NCBI RefSeq assembly: GCF_001646665.1
Contig: NZ_LWBU01000017.1
Span: 124,001 to 188,000 of the forward strand
Length of the DNA: 64,000 bases
Reading direction: 5' to 3'
DNA from: Streptomyces noursei
GTDB lineage: Bacteria > Actinomycetota > Actinomycetes > Streptomycetales > Streptomycetaceae
In this document: positions 17,671 through 28,413 of the stretch, one piece after another
Numbering within the stretch: the first letter of the stretch is position 1
Layout of the letters: each line of letters starts with the position of its first letter
Position numbers and translations under genes: made by a program
The notes under the pieces: generated by a model
What the model saw: the letters and a program-made list of their open reading frames with translations, nothing else
What the model was told of the DNA's origin: nothing
Database searches by the model: none

Positions 17671-18381
17671 ATGCACACCTCTCCGACGCAGGCCGTGGTC
17701 CTGGCGGGCGGCCAGGGTTCACGACTGCGCCCATACACCGACGACCGCCCCAAGCCGATGGTCGAGATCCCGGGAACCGGGACCCCGATCATCGGCCATC
17801 AGCTTTCCTGGCTGGCCGCCGAGGGCGTGACCGACGCCGTCGTCTCCTGCGGCCACCTCGCCGAAGTCCTCCAGCGATGGCTGTCGACGGCCGAACTGCC
17901 CCTGCGGGTCACCACCGTTGTGGAGCCGGAGCCGCTGGGCCGCGGCGGCGGCCTCAAGTACGCGGCGGCGCGCCTGCCGCACCCCGACGAGCCGTGGTAC
18001 GCCACGAACGGTGACATCTGGACCCGTTTCTCGCTGCGCGAGATGGCCGCGTTCCACGCCGAGCGCGACGCCACCGCGACCCTCGCCCTGGCCCGTCCCC
18101 GTATCCCCTGGGGGGCCGTCGAGACGGACACCTTCGGGCACATCACCGACTTCATCGAGTCGCCGCCGTCGCCGTTCCTCATCAACGCGGGCGTGTACGT
18201 CTTCTCCCCGGCCTTCACGGCCGCCCTGCCCGACCGCGGGGACCACGAGCGCACCACCTTCCCCCGGCTGGCCCGTGAGCGGCGCCTGGCGGGCTTCCCG
18301 CTGCCCCAGGGGGCGTACTGGAGGGCCATCGACACCGCGAAGGACCTCCAGGAGGCGGCGAAGGAGCTGGCGGCCTCCTGA
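17671..18381 (+). CDS. Sugar-phosphate nucleotidyltransferase
   Basis: 236-aa NTP-transferase fold protein. The nucleotide-binding signature VVLAGGQGSRLRPYTDDRPKPMVEI is present near residue 9, ATNGDIWTRF holds the metal-binding Asp, and FLINAGVYVFSP and WRAIDTAKDL match mannose-1-phosphate guanylyltransferase-type enzymes. It lacks the C-terminal beta-helix of GlmU-like or long guanylyltransferases. It probably makes an NDP-sugar for glycan or envelope synthesis; which sugar is unclear, and no sugar genes adjoin it. Confidence 0.87.
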   Translation: MHTSPTQAVVLAGGQGSRLRPYTDDRPKPMVEIPGTGTPIIGHQLSWLAAEGVTDAVVSCGHLAEVLQRWLSTAELPLRVTTVVEPEPLGRGGGLKYAAARLPHPDEPWYATNGDIWTRFSLREMAAFHAERDATATLALARPRIPWGAVETDTFGHITDFIESPPSPFLINAGVYVFSPAFTAALPDRGDHERTTFPRLARERRLAGFPLPQGAYWRAIDTAKDLQEAAKELAAS

Positions 18382-18400
18382 CGGCGCCCGAAGGACCGCT

Positions 18401-18440
18401 GAGTGGCCCTGAGAGGCCCTGAGAGGTCCTGAGAGGCTCC
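18401..18440. repeat. 10-bp tandem repeat
   Basis: Four consecutive degenerate copies of GAGAGGCCCT follow the nucleotidyltransferase gene. They are non-coding; meaning unknown. Confidence 0.7.
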
Positions 18441-18504
18441 CGCGCCCGCCGGCCGGAAGGACGACGCACGGCACGCACCGCGCGGGCCGGGGGCGGGACC
18501 GACG

Positions 18505-18547
18505 GCAGGAGGGGCGGGCACCGTGGTCCGGTGCCCGCCCCTCCTGC
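18505..18547. terminator. Strong bidirectional terminator, 19-bp stem
   Basis: A perfect 19-bp inverted repeat with the 5-nt loop TGGTC, between the convergent nucleotidyltransferase and DoxX genes. The stem begins GCAGGAGGGGCGGGCACCG. It should stop transcription from both sides. Confidence 0.9.
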
Positions 18548-18558
18548 GTGGGTGTGCG

Positions 18559-20154
18559 TCAGCCGAGCAGGCCGCCGATCGGGTTGCGGTTGCCGCCGGT
18601 GGACGAACCGCCGTCGTTCCCGCCGGAGCCGTTGCCGCCGCTCGTACCGGTGTCGTCGCCGCCGCCACCGCCGGTGCTGCCGCCGGTGCCGGAGCCGCCC
18701 GTGGAGGTGGGGCCGGCGCTGCTGGTCGGCGGGGGAACCGGCTCGGACTCCTCCGGCGCCTCCTGGCCGGTGCCCTGCGAGGCGGTCGGCCGCTCCTCCT
18801 CGATGCGCTCCTCCTCGGTGACCGTCTCGGCCGGGGAGGACGACTCCTCCTCGGCGGTCGGGCCCTCGGACGCGGACACCGACGGCTCGGGGCTCGGGGA
18901 GGACCGGCGGGCCGACGGGGTGCTCTCGCCGGGCTCCTCGGGGAGCGGCCGGCCGGGCAGGTGGTTGGTCGGGTCGTCGTTGGGTCCGGGGACGGTGACC
19001 ATCTCCGTGGACCGTACGGCGCCGCCGAGGACCGAGCCGATCAGCAGGGTGAGGCCGACGACCACGGTGGCGACGACCACGCCGCGCCGCAGCACCCGGC
19101 GGCGCAGGTCCCAGAGGGCGGAGCGGGGGCCGAGGGTGCGCCAGGCCTCGCCGGCGAGGCGTCCGTCGATGGAGTAGACGGGCGCGCCGGCGATGATCAG
19201 CGGGGACCAGGCGGCGAGTTGCATGATGTCGGGCGCGTCGTAGACGGGGACGGTCTTCCAGCTGACGGTGAGGAGCAGCGCGGCGGAGAGCATCACCCCG
19301 AACACGGCGGCGACCCGCTGCCAGAGGCCCAGCACGGTGAGGACGCCGACGATGACCTGGGCGAAGGCGACGGTGAGGCCGGCGCCGACGGGGTGGGCGA
19401 GGGCGAAGTCGCGCAGCGGCTCCGCGAGGGCCCACGGGTGGAGGGAGTTGAGCCACTTCACCATGGAGCCGCGCTCGCCGCCGTCGAAGTAGACGGGGTC
19501 GCAGAGCTTGCCCATGCCGGCGTAGATGGAGATGAAGCCGAGGAACACGCGCAGCGGCAGCAGGACGACGCCGAGGTTCATCCTGCGGCCGGGGTAGTAC
19601 GCGTGCCGGTGGGCCGGTCCGGTGTACGCGCCGTCCGCCGCGCGGTCGTCGTCGCGGCCGGGGCGGCGGTCGTCGCCGTCGTACGGATCGGTGGGGGAGT
19701 CGGTGTACGGGGCGGGCTGTTCGTCGTAGTCGCTCATGGCGCGGCGCATGGGCGGCAGGAGCGGGGGGGCGTCGGGGCCGCGGCGGGTGCCGACGACGGG
19801 GGTCGGCATGGTGTCGTCGAGGCGGGGGATGACCTGGGTGGCGCCGGCGTCGAGGGTGTCGACGGCCGTGGATTCGCGCACCGCCTGGAGCAGTCCGGTG
19901 GCGCCCGGGTCGCCGGGCGAGGACTTCCCGCTCCAGACGACGGGGGCGCGCCGCCGGGCCACCGCGCCGCCGGCGCCGCTCATGGCGGGCACGCGGGCGG
20001 GGCCGGCCGACCGGGGCTTGTTCGCCGGGGCGAGCTGCACACGGAAACTGGCGTGGTTCACGATGACCTGCGCGGGATCGCAATCCACCTTGACCATGCT
20101 CAGCGCAGGCTGATCGTCGAAACCGGGCCGGGGCGTTCTGGTGTCCACACTCAT
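18559..20154 (-). CDS. DoxX family membrane protein with long disordered tails
   Basis: 531-aa protein. The first 185 residues are hydrophilic and disordered; a DoxX-type domain with about four membrane segments follows (LLPLRVFLGFISIYAGMGKL, VAFAQVIVGVLTVLGLWQRV, VMLSAALLLTV, then VVVATVVVGLTLLIGSVLGG). The C-terminal 140 residues are Ser/Pro/Glu- then Gly-rich, ending GGNRNPIGGLLG. DoxX proteins are linked to redox balance and thiol stress in actinobacteria. Much longer than minimal DoxX (about 140 aa). Confidence 0.8.
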   Translation of the reverse strand: MSVDTRTPRPGFDDQPALSMVKVDCDPAQVIVNHASFRVQLAPANKPRSAGPARVPAMSGAGGAVARRRAPVVWSGKSSPGDPGATGLLQAVRESTAVDTLDAGATQVIPRLDDTMPTPVVGTRRGPDAPPLLPPMRRAMSDYDEQPAPYTDSPTDPYDGDDRRPGRDDDRAADGAYTGPAHRHAYYPGRRMNLGVVLLPLRVFLGFISIYAGMGKLCDPVYFDGGERGSMVKWLNSLHPWALAEPLRDFALAHPVGAGLTVAFAQVIVGVLTVLGLWQRVAAVFGVMLSAALLLTVSWKTVPVYDAPDIMQLAAWSPLIIAGAPVYSIDGRLAGEAWRTLGPRSALWDLRRRVLRRGVVVATVVVGLTLLIGSVLGGAVRSTEMVTVPGPNDDPTNHLPGRPLPEEPGESTPSARRSSPSPEPSVSASEGPTAEEESSSPAETVTEEERIEEERPTASQGTGQEAPEESEPVPPPTSSAGPTSTGGSGTGGSTGGGGGDDTGTSGGNGSGGNDGGSSTGGNRNPIGGLLG

Positions 20155-20208
20155 CTAACCGAGTGACGGTGGTTTAGGACACTGCCTTGACGGCCGGGAA
20201 ATGTCCGA

Positions 20209-20232
20209 GACCCGTCAAGATCATGACGGGTC
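20209..20232 (-). terminator. Terminator of rlmB
   Basis: GACCCGTCA/TGACGGGTC, a 9-bp stem with a 6-nt loop, 17 nt after the rlmB stop on the minus strand. Confidence 0.8.
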
Positions 20233-20248
20233 CCGGGGTCGTGCGGGG

Positions 20249-21199
20249 TCAGGCGCGGCGGCGGGCCGCCTCGTACAGCACCACACCGGCGGCGACACCG
20301 GCGTTGAGGGACTCGGCGCCGCCCGGCATGGGGATGCGGACGAGGTGGTCGCACGTCTCGCCCACGAGGCGGGACAGGCCCTTGCCCTCGCTGCCGACGA
20401 CGATGACGACCGGGCCGCCGAGGGCCTCCAGCTCGCCGACCTCCATGTCACCGTCGGCGGCGAGGCCGACGACCGTGATGCCGGCCTTCTGGTACGCCTC
20501 CAGGGCGCGGGTGAGGTTGGTGGCGCGGGCGACCGGGGTACGGGCGGCGGTGCCCGCGGCGGTCTTCCAGGCACCGGCGGTCATCCCGGCGGCGCGCCGC
20601 TCGGGCACGACCACGCCGTGGCCGCCGAAGGCGGAGACGGAGCGGACGACGGCGCCGAGGTTGCGCGGGTCGGTGACGCCGTCGAGGGCGACGATCAGCG
20701 GGTCCTCGCCGTTGTCGAAGGCGACCGCGGCCAGGTCCTCGGGGTGGGCGTACTCGTAGGGCGGGACCTGGAGGACGAGGCCCTGGTGGTTCAGGCCGTT
20801 GGTCATCCGGTCGAGCTCGGGCCGCGGGGCCTCCATGAGGTTGATGCCGCCGCGGTCGGCCGCGAGCTTGAGCGCGTCGCGCACCCGCTCGTCGTTGTCG
20901 ATGAACTGCTGGACGTAGAGCGTCGTCGCCGGGACGCCGTCGCGCAGCGCCTCGAAGACGGGGTTGCGGCCGACGACCATCTCGGAGAGGCCCTTGCCGC
21001 CGCGCCGGGCGACCTGGCGGCGGTGCGCCTGCTTGGCCTTGGCGTTGGCGGCCCGGTTCTTCACATGGCCCTTGCGGGCGGACGCGGGCGGCGTGGGGCC
21101 CTTGCCTTCCAGGCCCCGGCGCCGCTGGCCACCGCTGCCGACCGTCGCGCCCTTCTTGTTGGACGTGCGGCGGTTCCTGCGCTGGCTGTTCCCGGCCAT
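20249..21199 (-). CDS. rlmB: 23S rRNA 2'-O-methyltransferase RlmB (SpoU family)
   Basis: 316-aa SPOUT methyltransferase. A basic N-terminal tail of about 70 residues (Arg/Lys-rich) is typical of actinobacterial members. The substrate-binding domain begins at [12 protein letters not shown], and the knotted catalytic domain carries [31 protein letters not shown] and [17 protein letters not shown], the three SpoU motifs. It methylates a guanosine in 23S rRNA (G2251 in E. coli). It follows cysS in the same direction; the pairing is common in actinobacteria. Confidence 0.93.
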   Translation of the reverse strand: MAGNSQRRNRRTSNKKGATVGSGGQRRRGLEGKGPTPPASARKGHVKNRAANAKAKQAHRRQVARRGGKGLSEMVVGRNPVFEALRDGVPATTLYVQQFIDNDERVRDALKLAADRGGINLMEAPRPELDRMTNGLNHQGLVLQVPPYEYAHPEDLAAVAFDNGEDPLIVALDGVTDPRNLGAVVRSVSAFGGHGVVVPERRAAGMTAGAWKTAAGTAARTPVARATNLTRALEAYQKAGITVVGLAADGDMEVGELEALGGPVVIVVGSEGKGLSRLVGETCDHLVRIPMPGGAESLNAGVAAGVVLYEAARRRA

Positions 21200-21262
21200 G
21201 ACTTACCTGCTCTGTCGATGCGTGTCGTACGTACGTGTATATGAAGTGTGCCAGCGCGGGGC

Positions 21263-22657
<1,395 letters not shown>

Positions 22658-22663
22658 CACTCC

Positions 22664-22669
22664 AGGGTA
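22664..22669 (-). promoter_or_regulatory. -10 element, leaderless cysS
   Basis: TACCCT on the minus strand, 6 nt before GTG 22657; the 139-bp gap to ispF allows a separate promoter. Confidence 0.45.
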
Positions 22670-22796
22670 GTGGGCCGGTGCCGGTGCCCCGTCCCCCAGG
22701 TGCTCGCGGGGTCCCGCCGGGCGGGGCGCGACGGCGGGACGTACCGGGCCGCCCGCGCGGTCCGGCGCGGCCGGGCGGGGCGCCCCGGGCGGCTGC

Positions 22797-23282
22797 TCAG
22801 ACGTGCCGGACGAGCAGGGCGGTGGCGACGGCCGCGAGGCCCTCGGCGCGGCCGGTCAGCCCGAGGCCGTCCGTGGTGGTGCCGGACACCGACACGGGGG
22901 CGCCCGCGGCCGTGCTCAGCGCCTTCTGGGCCTCGTCGCGCCGCTTGCCGATCTTCGGGCGCACGCCGATGACCTGGACGGCGATGTTGCCGATCTCGAA
23001 GCCCTCGGCGCGGACGATCCGGGCGGCCTCGGCGAGCAGGGTCACCCCGGAGGCGCCCGACCACTCGGGGCGCGAGGTGCCGAAGTGGGCCCCGAGGTCG
23101 CCGATGCCGGCGGCGGAGAACAGCGCGTCGCAGGCGGCGTGGGCGGCCACGTCGCCGTCGGAGTGGCCCGCGAGCCCGTACTCCTCGCCCTCCCAGAGAA
23201 GGCCGGCGCACCACAGCTCACGGCCGCGTTCGAAGGCGTGGACGTCGGTGCCGATGCCGACGCTGGGCAGGCTAGAAGCCAT
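22797..23282 (-). CDS. ispF: 2-C-methyl-D-erythritol 2,4-cyclodiphosphate synthase
   Basis: 161-aa IspF, the MEP-pathway enzyme that cyclises CDP-methylerythritol 2-phosphate. The zinc ligands are in [10 protein letters not shown] (Asp, His) and the later His of [19 protein letters not shown] and the C-terminal [14 protein letters not shown] are canonical. It overlaps ispD by 11 nt, so the pair is co-translated. This is a conserved arrangement, and some bacteria fuse the two. Confidence 0.95.
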   Translation of the reverse strand: MASSLPSVGIGTDVHAFERGRELWCAGLLWEGEEYGLAGHSDGDVAAHAACDALFSAAGIGDLGAHFGTSRPEWSGASGVTLLAEAARIVRAEGFEIGNIAVQVIGVRPKIGKRRDEAQKALSTAAGAPVSVSGTTTDGLGLTGRAEGLAAVATALLVRHV

Positions 23283-24009
23283 CGTTGGCCCTCCTCCGGG
23301 CGAGCACGGCCTCGGCGAGCACGAGGTCGAGGGGGCGGGTCACCTTGAACGCCTCCTCGTGGCCGGGCACGACGACGACCGGTTCGCCGAGCTGCTCGAC
23401 CATGCTCGCGTCGTCGGTCACGTTGTCGGTGACGGTGGCGTGGGCGCGGACGAGGGTGTCGCGGGCGAAGCCCTGCGGGGTCTGCACGGCGCGGAGGGCG
23501 GCGCGGTCGGGTGTGGCGAGGACCCGCTCGGGCTCGCCCTTCCCGCGCGGCTCGACCTGCTTGACGGTGTCGGCGAGCGGTACGGCGGGCACGACGGCGA
23601 CGGCGCCGTCGCGGACGGCCTCGATGACCGCGTCGACGGTGTCGACGGGCACGAGCGGGCGGGCCGCGTCGTGGACCAGGACGGTGGTGATGCCGTCGGG
23701 CAGCGCGTCCAGGCCGAGGCGGACGGACGCCTGGCGGGTCTCGCCGCCGGGCACGACCAGGTAGTCGGTCCTCTCGGGCAGCGCGTGCGTGTCGAGCAGG
23801 TTCTTGACCTCGGGCGCGCCGTCGGGCGGGGCGACGACCACGACGAGGGACACCGCGCGGGAGGCCGCCATGGCGCGGACCGCGTGGATCAGCATGGGCG
23901 TGCCGCTGAGGGCACGGAGCGCCTTGGGGGCGCCCGGGCCGAGCCGTACACCGCGGCCGGCCGCGGGGATCACCGCGGCGGTGCGGGCGGGGGGGCTTGC
24001 GTCTGACAT
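23272..24009 (-). CDS. ispD: 2-C-methyl-D-erythritol 4-phosphate cytidylyltransferase
   Basis: 245-aa IspD. The CTP-binding loop is [28 protein letters not shown] contains the conserved Asp and Arg, and [13 protein letters not shown] and [10 protein letters not shown] complete the active site. It makes CDP-methylerythritol in the MEP isoprenoid pathway. ATG 24009 has GGAG nine nt upstream; frames reaching 24231 lack support. Downstream of carD but separated from it by 272 bp. Confidence 0.94.
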   Translation of the reverse strand: MSDASPPARTAAVIPAAGRGVRLGPGAPKALRALSGTPMLIHAVRAMAASRAVSLVVVVAPPDGAPEVKNLLDTHALPERTDYLVVPGGETRQASVRLGLDALPDGITTVLVHDAARPLVPVDTVDAVIEAVRDGAVAVVPAVPLADTVKQVEPRGKGEPERVLATPDRAALRAVQTPQGFARDTLVRAHATVTDNVTDDASMVEQLGEPVVVVPGHEEAFKVTRPLDLVLAEAVLARRRANDGF

Positions 24010-24281
24010 CGGTTGCACTCCGGCAGGTTTGTCGACTCGGCCGACGTGGGTATGGCCTCTGCGGGGCGGTGCGACGCCTCGTCCGGGACCCTTTCCGTGA
24101 CCCCGGGCGAAACGGGCGCCATCCGCCCGGCAGGAAGCACGTGCGGGCTGTGGCCGGGCTTGGAGCTGGACATGCCGCAGCGCCCGGCGACATTGCTGCT
24201 TGTCACAGCATGTCAGCGGGCACCGCGGCATCGCTTCACATCAGCTGCGCGTCACGCCGGCCCGTGGCCGCGCGGGACGCG

Positions 24282-24764
24282 TCAGGACGCGAGGACCTCG
24301 TCGAGCAGGGCCTCGGCCTTGTCCTCGTTGGTGTTCTCGGCGAGTGCGAGCTCACTCACCAGGATCTGGCGCGCCTTGGCGAGCATGCGCTTCTCTCCGG
24401 CGGAGAGACCGCGCTCACGCTCACGGCGCCACAGGTCGCGCACCACTTCGGCGACCTTGATGACATCGCCGGAGGCGAGCTTCTCGAGATTTGCCTTGTA
24501 GCGACGGGACCAGTTCGTCGGCTCTTCGGCGTACGGCGCGCGAAGCACCTCGAAGACCCGGTCCAGTCCGTCCTGACCGACCACATCGCGCACGCCGACG
24601 AACTCCGCGTTGTCCGCTGGCACACGAACCGTCAAGTCGCCCTGGGCGACCTTGAGCACCAAGTAGGTCTTGTCCACGCCTTTGATCTGGCGAGTTTCGA
24701 TGGCCTCGATCAGCGCGGCCCCGTGATGGGGATAGACCACGGTGTCGCCAACCTTGAACGTCAT
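24282..24764 (-). CDS. carD: CarD family RNA polymerase-binding regulator
   Basis: 160-aa CarD. The N-terminal RNAP-interacting Tudor-like domain starts [20 protein letters not shown]; the basic helical DNA-binding domain includes [17 protein letters not shown] and ends [18 protein letters not shown]. In mycobacteria CarD stabilises open complexes and is essential; Streptomyces orthologs are very similar. It is encoded upstream of ispD, a gene order conserved across Actinobacteria. Confidence 0.95.
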   Translation of the reverse strand: MTFKVGDTVVYPHHGAALIEAIETRQIKGVDKTYLVLKVAQGDLTVRVPADNAEFVGVRDVVGQDGLDRVFEVLRAPYAEEPTNWSRRYKANLEKLASGDVIKVAEVVRDLWRRERERGLSAGEKRMLAKARQILVSELALAENTNEDKAEALLDEVLAS

Positions 24765-25429
24765 GTGACAGGTACCCCTTCCGTGGCTATCCAGGGTAAC
24801 ACGGATACGGCTTCTTCTGAATGGCGTTTTCGCAGGTCAGGGCATATCTCGGGGCTTGACAACAGCGATGCGAACGTGCTTCGGAGGGCTTCCGGAAGGG
24901 GGTATTCGCAGGTCGGAGCGGCTGCGCGGGCGGCCCGAAACGGGCACGTCACACCCCTTGACGGGACGCCGCGCGGGTCGAATCATCCCGATATGTCGGG
25001 TTCCACGAGGTGAACTTCCCGTACTCCGTTCGGCCGCCGCTCACTCGTACGGACGGCAGTCCCGGTTGTTTGTCGAAATTGACGGCCACGGGCCGCGCGT
25101 TGACGGCGGAGCTTGATCGGGAGCGCGATCGGGAGGGGCTTTTCCCGGGAATGCGGGACGGCCGCGGAATTGATCAAGAGCGGTTTTGTGAACGCGGTGC
25201 GAAGAACCGGGACGGGCGGGCGCGCCGCCGGAGCGGGGCGGACGGGAGCCGAGCCCGAGGGGGGCGTGGGGCGGGTCGGGTGCGGGGCGGGGTGGAGGGG
25301 TCGGTAACCTGAGCGCGCCGACTGATCTCCGGGCCGTGTCAAGGCGGGTTCCGGGGTCGGCCGGACACAGCCAGTACCACCAGACCGTGCCCGTCCCTCC
25401 GTCCGTACGTCCTAGGAGTTGCCGCCGCC
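24765..25429. other. 665-bp intergenic region without a recognised gene
   Basis: Divergent gap between carD and the lipoprotein gene. The first 150 bases are relatively AT-rich and must hold the carD promoter; on the minus strand GTGTTACCCTGGATAG includes a possible -10. The middle (25080-25200) shows a repeated GATCGGGAG and a TTTTCCCGGGAA element. No credible protein, and no hairpin I would call. Confidence 0.5.
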
Positions 25430-26116
25430 GTGAGCCGCAGCCTTCGACGCGGCGCCCTCGCCGCCACCGCCATCGTGTTCTCGATCGCCTCGCTCTCCGC
25501 CTGCGGTGCGGGCAACGACGCCCAGACCCTCGGGGTCAAGCCGGACAACGCCGCCACCTCGGTCGGCACCGTCAAGGTCCAGAACGCCGTCGTGATCACG
25601 CAGCCGAAGCCGGACGCGGAGGGTCCCGCCGTCGTGTCGGCGATGCTCTTCAACAACGGCGCCAAGGCGGAGACGCTGGAGGCGATCGAGCTGCCCGGCT
25701 CGAAGCTCCCGGTCAAGCTCACCGCCGCGGGCGGCTCCGGCCCCATCACCGTCCCCGCGGGCGGCTCGGTCCTGATCGGCGGCAAGAACAACGCGTCGGC
25801 GGTCATCGAGCAGGGCCGTGAGACGGCGAAGAACGGCGACGTGCAGGAGGTCGTCTTCAAGCTCAGCGAGACGGGTGACGTCCGGCTGAAGGCGTTCGTC
25901 GTCCCGGCGACCAGCTACTTCGCGGGCTACGGCCCGGAAGAGGTGCCGCAGAAGCCGGCGGAGCAGCCGTCGTCCACCCCGCCCGCGCCGCCGTCGGGCG
26001 CCCCCACCGCCAGCCCCAGCGGCTCCCCCGCCGCCCCGGACGCCCCGGCGGAGGGCGACGAGGCCCCGGAGGTCCCGTCGGACTCCGCCTCGGCCTCGCA
26101 CGGCGAGGACCACTGA
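25430..26116 (+). CDS. Lipoprotein, DUF461/PCuAC-like
   Basis: 228-aa lipoprotein: lipobox LSAC at residue 24, then a beta-rich domain of about 130 residues (VQNAVVITQPKPDAEGPAVVSAMLFNNGAK) like DUF461/PCuAC proteins, some of which carry copper to cytochrome oxidase. I see no clear H(M)x10Mx21HxM copper motif, so metal binding is doubtful. The C-terminal 60 residues are Pro/Ser/Ala-rich and probably span the wall. GTG 25430 follows TAGGAG. It precedes convergent phoP. Confidence 0.78.
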   Translation: MSRSLRRGALAATAIVFSIASLSACGAGNDAQTLGVKPDNAATSVGTVKVQNAVVITQPKPDAEGPAVVSAMLFNNGAKAETLEAIELPGSKLPVKLTAAGGSGPITVPAGGSVLIGGKNNASAVIEQGRETAKNGDVQEVVFKLSETGDVRLKAFVVPATSYFAGYGPEEVPQKPAEQPSSTPPAPPSGAPTASPSGSPAAPDAPAEGDEAPEVPSDSASASHGEDH

Positions 26117-26125
26117 CGTACGCGA

Positions 26126-26165
26126 AGGGAGGGGCGCCCCACCGGCCGGTGGGGCGCCCCTCCCT
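26126..26165. terminator. Strong bidirectional terminator, 40-bp palindrome
   Basis: AGGGAGGGGCGCCCCACCGG joined directly to its complement; the hairpin would have a 16-18 bp stem and a tiny GGCC loop. It lies after the lipoprotein gene, facing the phoP end. Confidence 0.9.
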
Positions 26166-26308
26166 CATGTCCGCGCGGCCCGCGCTCCCGGGCGGGCGGC
26201 CCGGGCGGGGCGCTCCCGCGCCGGCGGACCGGGCACGCGGCGGGCACCCGGCCGGTCCGCCCGGCCCGCGGCGTCCCGCGCGGCCGGACCGGCGGGGCGC
26301 CGGCCCCC

Positions 26309-26989
26309 TCAGGGCTCGAACTTGTAGCCGAGGCCGCGGACGGTGACCAGGTACCTGGGGGCGCCCGGGTCCGGCTCGATCTTGGCGCGCAGGCGCTTGA
26401 CGTGGACGTCGAGCGTCTTGGTGTCGCCGACGTAGTCCGCGCCCCACACCCGGTCGATCAGCTGCATCCGGGTCAGCACCCGGCCGGCGTTGCGCAGCAG
26501 CATCTCCAGCAGGTCGAACTCCTTCAGCGGCAGGTCGACCTTGCCGCCCGCGACGGTCACCACGTGACGGTCGACGTCCATCCGGACCGGCCCGGCCTCC
26601 AGGGCCGCCGGGGCGACCTCCTCCGGCTCGCCGCGGCGCCGCAGCACCGCGCGGATCCGGGCGACCAGCTCGCGGGACGAGAAGGGCTTCGTGACGTAGT
26701 CGTCCGCTCCTATCTCCAGGCCGACGACCTTGTCGATCTCGCTGTCCTTGGCGGTCACCATGATGACCGGGACGTTCGACCGGCCGCGCAGCTGGCGGCA
26801 GACCTCGGTGCCGGGCAGGCCGGGCAGCATGAGGTCGAGCAGGACGAGGTCGGCGCCGTTGCGCTCGAACTCATCCAGCCCCTCGGGCCCGGTGGTCGCC
26901 ACGGCGACCTCGAAGCCTTCCTTGCGGAGCATGTAGGACAGGGCGTCGCTGAAGGATTCCTCATCCTCGACGACGAGCACTCGGGTCAC
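26309..26989 (-). CDS. phoP: Phosphate response regulator PhoP
   Basis: 226-aa OmpR-class regulator. Receiver: acidic EDEE, phospho-acceptor Asp in LVLLDLMLPG, Thr in IMVTAKD, Lys in YVTKPFSSRE. The winged-helix domain ends LDVHVKRLRAKIEPDPG and VRGLGYKFEP. It is the Streptomyces master regulator of phosphate starvation, which also represses antibiotic production. GTG 26989 overlaps the phoR stop by 4 nt. Identity rests on the phoR-phoP/phoU layout and the PHO box at 28286. Confidence 0.95.
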   Translation of the reverse strand: MTRVLVVEDEESFSDALSYMLRKEGFEVAVATTGPEGLDEFERNGADLVLLDLMLPGLPGTEVCRQLRGRSNVPVIMVTAKDSEIDKVVGLEIGADDYVTKPFSSRELVARIRAVLRRRGEPEEVAPAALEAGPVRMDVDRHVVTVAGGKVDLPLKEFDLLEMLLRNAGRVLTRMQLIDRVWGADYVGDTKTLDVHVKRLRAKIEPDPGAPRYLVTVRGLGYKFEP

Positions 26990-28212
26990 GGAAGGACCTC
27001 CGGGGCTGTGAGCGGTTCGGTGGTGGTGTGGTCGTGGTGGGACCGCGTGGCGCGGTCCCGGCCGGCGCCGGCCTCGGGGAGGCGGAGGGTGAAGGTGGAG
27101 CCCTGACCCTCGGTGCTCCACACGGTGACCTCCCCGCCGTGCGAGGCGGCCACGTGCTTGACGATGGCGAGGCCCAGTCCCGTGCCGCCGGTGGCGCGGG
27201 AGCGGGCGGGGTCGACGCGGTAGAAGCGCTCGAAGATGCGCTCCTTGTCCTTGTCGGGGATGCCGATGCCCTGGTCGGTGACGGCGATCTCTATCAGGTC
27301 GCCGCCGGGCGCGGTGACGCGGCGGGCGGCGATGCCGACGCGGGTGTGGGCCGGGGAGTAGTTGACGGCGTTCTCGACGAGGTTGCCGAGGGCGGCGGCG
27401 AGCTGGCCGCGGTGGCCCCAGACGTGCAGGTCGGCGGTGCCGCCCGCGGCCATGGTGATCTGCTTGGTGGAGGCGGGCTGCCGGGAGCGGTCGATGGCCT
27501 CGGCGACCAGTTCGTCCACCCGGACGGGCTCGGCGTCCTCCAGCGGGTCGTCGTTCTGGACGCGGGAGAGGTCGATGAGCTCCTGCACGAGGTTGGTGAG
27601 GCGGGTGGCCTCTATCTGCATGCGCCCGGCGAAGCGCATGACCGCCTCGGGGTCGTCGGAGGCGTCCATGACAGCCTCGGAGAGCAGGGAGAGGGCGCCG
27701 ACCGGGGTCTTGAGCTCGTGGCTGACGTTGGCGACGAAGTCGCGGCGTACGGCTTCGATGCGGCGGGCCTCGGTGAGGTCCTCGACCAGGAGCAGGACGA
27801 GGCGGGAGCCGAGGGGGGCGACGCGGGCGGAGACGGCGAGGGCCTCGCCGCGTCCGGTGCCGCGGCGGGGGAGGTCCAGCTCCACCTGGCGTATCTCGCC
27901 GTCGCGGCGGGTGTCGCGGGCCATGTGGAGCATCGGCTCGACGGCGAGCTTGCCGCCGCGGACGAGCCCGAGGGCGTACGCCGCCGAGCTGGCCTTGACG
28001 ACGGAGTCGCTCTCGTCGAGGACGACCGCGGAGGAGCGCAGCACGGACAGGACCGTGTCCACGCCGGGCGGCAGCACCGCGTCGGTGTGCAGGGAGGTCC
28101 TGGTGGGTCTGGCCTGGTCGCGCTCGCTCCAGCGGAACGCCAGCATGGCGATCACGCCGGTGCACGCCCCGGCGATCGCGGCCACTGCGGCGACCGCCGC
28201 GTTCACGTCCAT
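26986..28212 (-). CDS. phoR: Phosphate sensor kinase PhoR
   Basis: 408-aa histidine kinase. One N-terminal membrane segment (AAVAAVAAIAGACTGVIAML), a PAS-like region, HisKA with the phospho-His in FVANVSHELKTPVGAL, and HATPase motifs DQGIGIPDKDKERIFERFY and GTGLGLAIVKH. There is no large extracellular sensor, as expected for PhoR, which is controlled through PhoU and the Pst system. The transcript is probably leaderless from TAACCT. Confidence 0.95.
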   Translation of the reverse strand: MDVNAAVAAVAAIAGACTGVIAMLAFRWSERDQARPTRTSLHTDAVLPPGVDTVLSVLRSSAVVLDESDSVVKASSAAYALGLVRGGKLAVEPMLHMARDTRRDGEIRQVELDLPRRGTGRGEALAVSARVAPLGSRLVLLLVEDLTEARRIEAVRRDFVANVSHELKTPVGALSLLSEAVMDASDDPEAVMRFAGRMQIEATRLTNLVQELIDLSRVQNDDPLEDAEPVRVDELVAEAIDRSRQPASTKQITMAAGGTADLHVWGHRGQLAAALGNLVENAVNYSPAHTRVGIAARRVTAPGGDLIEIAVTDQGIGIPDKDKERIFERFYRVDPARSRATGGTGLGLAIVKHVAASHGGEVTVWSTEGQGSTFTLRLPEAGAGRDRATRSHHDHTTTEPLTAPEVLP

Positions 28213-28218
28213 GCGTCC

Positions 28219-28224
28219 AGGTTA
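28219..28224 (-). promoter_or_regulatory. -10 element, leaderless phoRP
   Basis: TAACCT on the minus strand, 6 nt before ATG 28212; the PHO box lies about 65 bp further upstream. Confidence 0.5.
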
Positions 28225-28285
28225 TGCGGGTGCTCGGACACTCTCCCAGCCGTCGGGGGGCGACCTCGGACAGTCGTCGCCCAGA

Positions 28286-28318
28286 GTTCACCGAGGGGAA
28301 AGTGACGGTTCACTTGTG
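28286..28318. promoter_or_regulatory. PHO box (PhoP-binding direct repeats)
   Basis: Three 11-bp units: GTTCACCGAGG, GGAAAGTGACG, GTTCACTTGTG. The first and third keep the GTTCAC core of the Streptomyces PhoP direct-repeat unit and are spaced exactly 22 bp. It is placed between divergent phoRP and phoU, so it can autoregulate both. Confidence 0.88.
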
Positions 28319-28413
28319 AGGGAGGCCCCGGACTTTTTGGACTCCGACCGTGGGAGCGTGGGGGTCCGAGGCCCCACCGGACCCCTGTTGGGCGTAGTGA
28401 GAGAGGGACATCC

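Noticed and set aside
24997-25020. GGTGAAC on the plus strand (GTTCACC on minus), a possible PHO box upstream of carD
   Set aside because: Only one GTTCAC unit is present; the second expected at 11 or 22 bp is missing.
26309-28291. 660-codon frame that would fuse sequence antiparallel in reading to phoR with phoP
   Set aside because: The first part is a shifted frame of phoR full of Arg/Pro; phoP starts at GTG 26989, overlapping the phoR stop by 4 nt.
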